From an uncultured Clostridia bacterium (GTDB lineage: Bacteria; Bacillota_A; Clostridia; Oscillospirales; Oscillospiraceae): 9,846 nt of DNA. Location of the stretch: contig CAMKAP010000060.1 in assembly GCA_946410505.1 (NCBI GenBank), positions 1 to 9,846 of the forward strand, written 5' to 3'. Positions 8,050-9,846 of the stretch are shown one piece after another; position 1 is the first letter of the stretch; each line of letters opens with the position of its first letter. Under the pieces are notes generated by a model. It saw only the letters and a program-made list of their open reading frames with translations. It was not told the DNA's origin and did not search any database. The position numbers and the translations under genes were made by a program.

Positions 8050-9333
8050 TCAGTGGAACATCGCCAGCGTCTCGGCGATCAGGGCTTCGGACTTATCCAG
8101 GCAGTCATGGGTCAGCTTGGAGTTATGCGCACCCTCGCTGTTCTCTACAAACACGAAGTTCCAGTAGAACTGCGCGTTACGGTAGCTCATGCGAATGGCG
8201 TCCAGCTCCTCGTCGCTGTACTCACCGCTCTCGACAGCCGCCGTCACCTTGTTGATCAGGTCCTCCAGCTTATAGCCGATGTCATAGGTCCGCTCCTCCG
8301 CCTTTGCCTGAATGTCATGGACCTTTGCAGACAGATCCTCATGGCAGGCAGAGCAGGTATTCTCGATCAGCTCGGGATTGTCCAGGGGGCTGCGCAGGAA
8401 GTGGTTGGGGTAGGTCGTTCCGTCTTCCTTTGTCACGGTGCCCATATGGCAGTCTGCGCAGGTGAAGGTTCCGAAATGAACGCTGCCTTTGCCGGTGAAG
8501 GTCTCCAGCTCGGGATGGTTGACCATGATCTGGCGTACACCGGAGCTTGCGTGGACATAGTCGGCGAACACCTGGCCGTCCACCATCAGATTGTTGTAGT
8601 AATCCAGGATCGCATCCGGGCTCATGCTCTCCAGGCTGGTGTAAGGCAGGGTCGTGGACTTCGTCTCAGGTGCAAAGTAATAGTCCACATGACACTGACC
8701 GCAGGTCAGGGTGGCAGCGTCAACCTTTTCAAGATCGCTGCCAAGGGCGTTGGCCAGGTACTGGTGTGTCACCATCAGGGTGCTGCCGGTGTTGCCGTGG
8801 CAGTTGTAGCAGCTCAGAGGCTCGTTGACCTGCTGCTGCACATCCTCAAAGGCCAGAGAGTAGGCAGCGTCGCCCAGCTCGTTGGCCATGACGGTGAAAT
8901 CGGGGGTCTTGCAGGTGAAGCAGTTTGCCATGGCGTGGGGCCTGCCGGTGCTGGTCACATCATCGATGACATAGGTGTGGCCGCGGGCGCCGCCGTAAAA
9001 CTTGGCAAAGCCGTAGCCCTCGAACAGCGTGGAGATCATGGGGTAATTCTCCACATAGTCCTCCGCGGAGTCGTTTTCGCTGTTTTTCATATAGGACGCG
9101 TAGATCTCAGGGTAAGTGCTCTCCCATTCCTTCGCAGTCAGGAGCGTGATACCGGAGCCGGTCTCCTCCACCTTGGCAATGCGCACGCCGCTCGCAGATT
9201 TTTCATTGGTGGGCGCGGCGGCCATGGCCACGGGGCCTTTGGGGAATACAGCGCTGAGCAGAACCAGACACAGAGCAGTGCAGCAGATCATGACTGCAAG
9301 GTCGAGCAGGAGTCTCTTCTTCTCCTTTTTCAT
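8050..9333 (-). CDS. nrfA: Ammonia-forming cytochrome c nitrite reductase NrfA (pentaheme)
   Basis: The product reduces nitrite to ammonium with six electrons outside the cytoplasmic membrane. From ATG 9333 it is 427 residues, within the family range. It opens with a basic MKKEKKR and a hydrophobic signal or anchor at about 8-28. Heme sites are CFTCK at 138-142 (the lysine-ligated catalytic heme diagnostic of NrfA), CYNCH 175-179, CGQCH 211-215, CADCH 292-296 and CSACH 327-331. Active-site residues match by position: R117 (ARGH), Y218 (HVDYYF) and H273 (NHPELETF). Further heme-ligand histidines are probably H286 and H403. The ATG at 9333 has GGAGGT four bases upstream. The longer GTG start at 9372 would place a hairpin-forming stretch in the coding region and lacks a good SD. 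D217, M270 and N272 fall where E. coli NrfA has calcium ligands. No nrfH is adjacent; tatC lies upstream and resB-ccsA downstream. Confidence 0.97.
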   Translation of the reverse strand: MKKEKKRLLLDLAVMICCTALCLVLLSAVFPKGPVAMAAAPTNEKSASGVRIAKVEETGSGITLLTAKEWESTYPEIYASYMKNSENDSAEDYVENYPMISTLFEGYGFAKFYGGARGHTYVIDDVTSTGRPHAMANCFTCKTPDFTVMANELGDAAYSLAFEDVQQQVNEPLSCYNCHGNTGSTLMVTHQYLANALGSDLEKVDAATLTCGQCHVDYYFAPETKSTTLPYTSLESMSPDAILDYYNNLMVDGQVFADYVHASSGVRQIMVNHPELETFTGKGSVHFGTFTCADCHMGTVTKEDGTTYPNHFLRSPLDNPELIENTCSACHEDLSAKVHDIQAKAEERTYDIGYKLEDLINKVTAAVESGEYSDEELDAIRMSYRNAQFYWNFVFVENSEGAHNSKLTHDCLDKSEALIAETLAMFH

Positions 9334-9337
9334 GGCG

Positions 9338-9343
9338 ACCTCC
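9338..9343 (-). promoter_or_regulatory. SD that fixes the nrfA start
   Basis: GGAGGT lies four bases before ATG 9333. It selects this codon over the in-frame GTG at 9372 and the ATG at 9345, which overlaps the SD itself. Confidence 0.8.
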
Positions 9344-9353
9344 ATTGTTGTTT

Positions 9354-9371
9354 TGCGCTGTTCACAGCGCA
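9354..9371. promoter_or_regulatory. 18-bp palindrome in the nrfA leader (candidate operator or RNA hairpin)
   Basis: The half-sites TGCGCTGT and ACAGCGCA are exact reverse complements separated by TC. The element starts about 14 bases after the -10 box, so it lies roughly +8 to +25 on the transcript, ahead of the SD. The two-base loop is too tight for a good RNA tetraloop, although the stem can open to a wider loop. A dimeric repressor site is equally plausible. It does not match the FNR/CRP consensus. Confidence 0.5.
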
Positions 9372-9384
9372 CTCATATGTTTAT

Positions 9385-9413
9385 ATTTTACCTGAGAAGA
9401 AAAGATCTGTCAA
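9385..9413 (-). promoter_or_regulatory. nrfA: Sigma-70 type promoter of nrfA
   Basis: Read on the minus strand, a perfect TTGACA (-35, 9413-9408) is followed by exactly 17 bases and TAAAAT (-10, 9390-9385). The predicted transcript start is near 9378, giving a leader of about 45 bases. The -35 box lies in the 3' arm of the tatC terminator. Confidence 0.85.
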
Positions 9414-9462
9414 GCAGAAGCGGCGTTCTCTTTCACGTCCGTTTCTCCTGACAGATCCTTTT
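9400..9462 (-). terminator. tatC terminator overlapping the nrfA -35 box
   Basis: The arms pair 9462-9449 with 9412-9400 (GATCTGTCA with TGACAGATC, plus an A4/T4 extension with one bulged base). An inner stem (GGAGAA against TTCTGC, one mismatch) closes part of the 36-base loop. On the minus strand it ends in TTTTCTTCT. The 5' arm begins within the tatC stop codon. Confidence 0.7.
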
Positions 9463-9846
9463 ATTCTCCGTCTTCCACTGCTGCATCAAGGGATGCTTTC
9501 TTTTTCGCCTTTGACACCAGGGCACTGAGGAAAATGCTCAGTTCATACAGCGCGATCATGGGGATGGCCACCATGATCTGAGAGACCACGTCCGGCGGCG
9601 TGATGATCGCGGCCAGCAGAAAGATCAGTACGATCATGATACGTCTGCCCTTGCGCAGCCAGTCAGCCCGCAGCACGCCCAGCGCCGTGAGTAAAACAGA
9701 GATCACCGGCAACTCAAAAACAGCGCCGAAGATCACAAACACTGTCATCAGAAAGCTCACATACTCCTGGATACTGATGGACGCGCTTACGTCCACTTCG
9801 GTGGTAAAGCCGATCAGAAAGCGCAGCATGAACGGCATACTGATAA
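9461..9846 (-). CDS. tatC: Twin-arginine translocase subunit TatC, N-terminal part outside the window
   Basis: The frame is open through the window edge; the ATG at 9838 is internal, because in-frame codons without a stop continue to 9846. About 127 C-terminal residues are visible, roughly half of a usual TatC. They include the FELPVISVLLTALGVL helix, the DWLRKGRR cytoplasmic loop, and the last membrane pair around FLLAAIITPPDVVSQIMVAIPMIALYELSIFLS, all typical of TatC. A charged tail (KAKKKASLDAAVEDGE) ends the protein. TatC is the receptor of the Tat pathway, which exports folded cofactor-bearing enzymes. NrfA itself shows no twin-arginine signal and should use Sec, so the neighbourhood reflects a shared respiratory theme rather than a direct client relation. 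Any tatA/tatB gene would lie upstream, outside the window. Confidence 0.93.
   Translation of the reverse strand, partial: ISMPFMLRFLIGFTTEVDVSASISIQEYVSFLMTVFVIFGAVFELPVISVLLTALGVLRADWLRKGRRIMIVLIFLLAAIITPPDVVSQIMVAIPMIALYELSIFLSALVSKAKKKASLDAAVEDGE

Noticed and set aside
9334..9372. Upstream GTG start for NrfA
   Set aside because: It has no SD and covers the palindrome. ATG 9333 has GGAGGT at proper spacing and begins a normal export signal.
8053..9528. Long plus-strand open frame (491 codons) opposite nrfA
   Set aside because: It lies antisense to a certain pentaheme gene, has no SD and resembles no family I know. Its length follows from GC-rich codon bias on the other strand.

Overview
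The window looks like chromosome from an anaerobic Gram-positive gut-type bacterium. Codons are GC-rich and favour C or G at third positions. Strong Shine-Dalgarno (SD) sequences, system II (Ccs/ResBC) cytochrome c maturation and a duplicated-domain ABC permease fit Clostridia such as Oscillospiraceae. That placement is inference from gene content; no rRNA or other marker gene is present. I see no tRNA, insertion sequence, CRISPR array or phage gene, and no gap without a gene exceeds about 130 bases.

Left block, plus strand (1-4703): an importer operon. It holds the 3' part of a solute-binding protein gene, a PotA/FbpC-type ATPase, a permease with two transmembrane domains fused in one chain, and a small HAD phosphatase resembling YihX. 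The last three genes are joined by ATGA overlaps. A perfect 12-bp hairpin with a GCAA loop separates the binding-protein gene from the ATPase gene, as expected where the binding protein is made in excess. The coupled phosphatase suggests that the cargo may be a phosphorylated compound rather than iron or polyamine. A strong intrinsic terminator closes the operon.

Middle (4815-5852): a single gene for a membrane-anchored alpha/beta hydrolase of the hormone-sensitive-lipase family. It converges on the right block across a bidirectional terminator.

Right block, minus strand (9846 down to 5914): tatC (5' end outside the window), nrfA, resB and ccsA. NrfA is a pentaheme nitrite reductase with the CxxCK catalytic heme motif. 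ResB and CcsA form the machinery that attaches heme to exported apocytochromes such as NrfA, so these genes together make an ammonia-forming nitrite respiration module. No nrfH (quinol-oxidising partner) lies between tatC and ccsA. nrfA has a textbook sigma-70 promoter whose -35 box lies inside the tatC terminator arm, followed by an 18-bp palindrome near the predicted transcript start. NrfA's residues at the usual calcium site also appear substituted.

I found no wholly new system. The points most worth checking are the importer-phosphatase pairing, the NrfH-less NrfA with an altered calcium site, and the compact nrfA control region.
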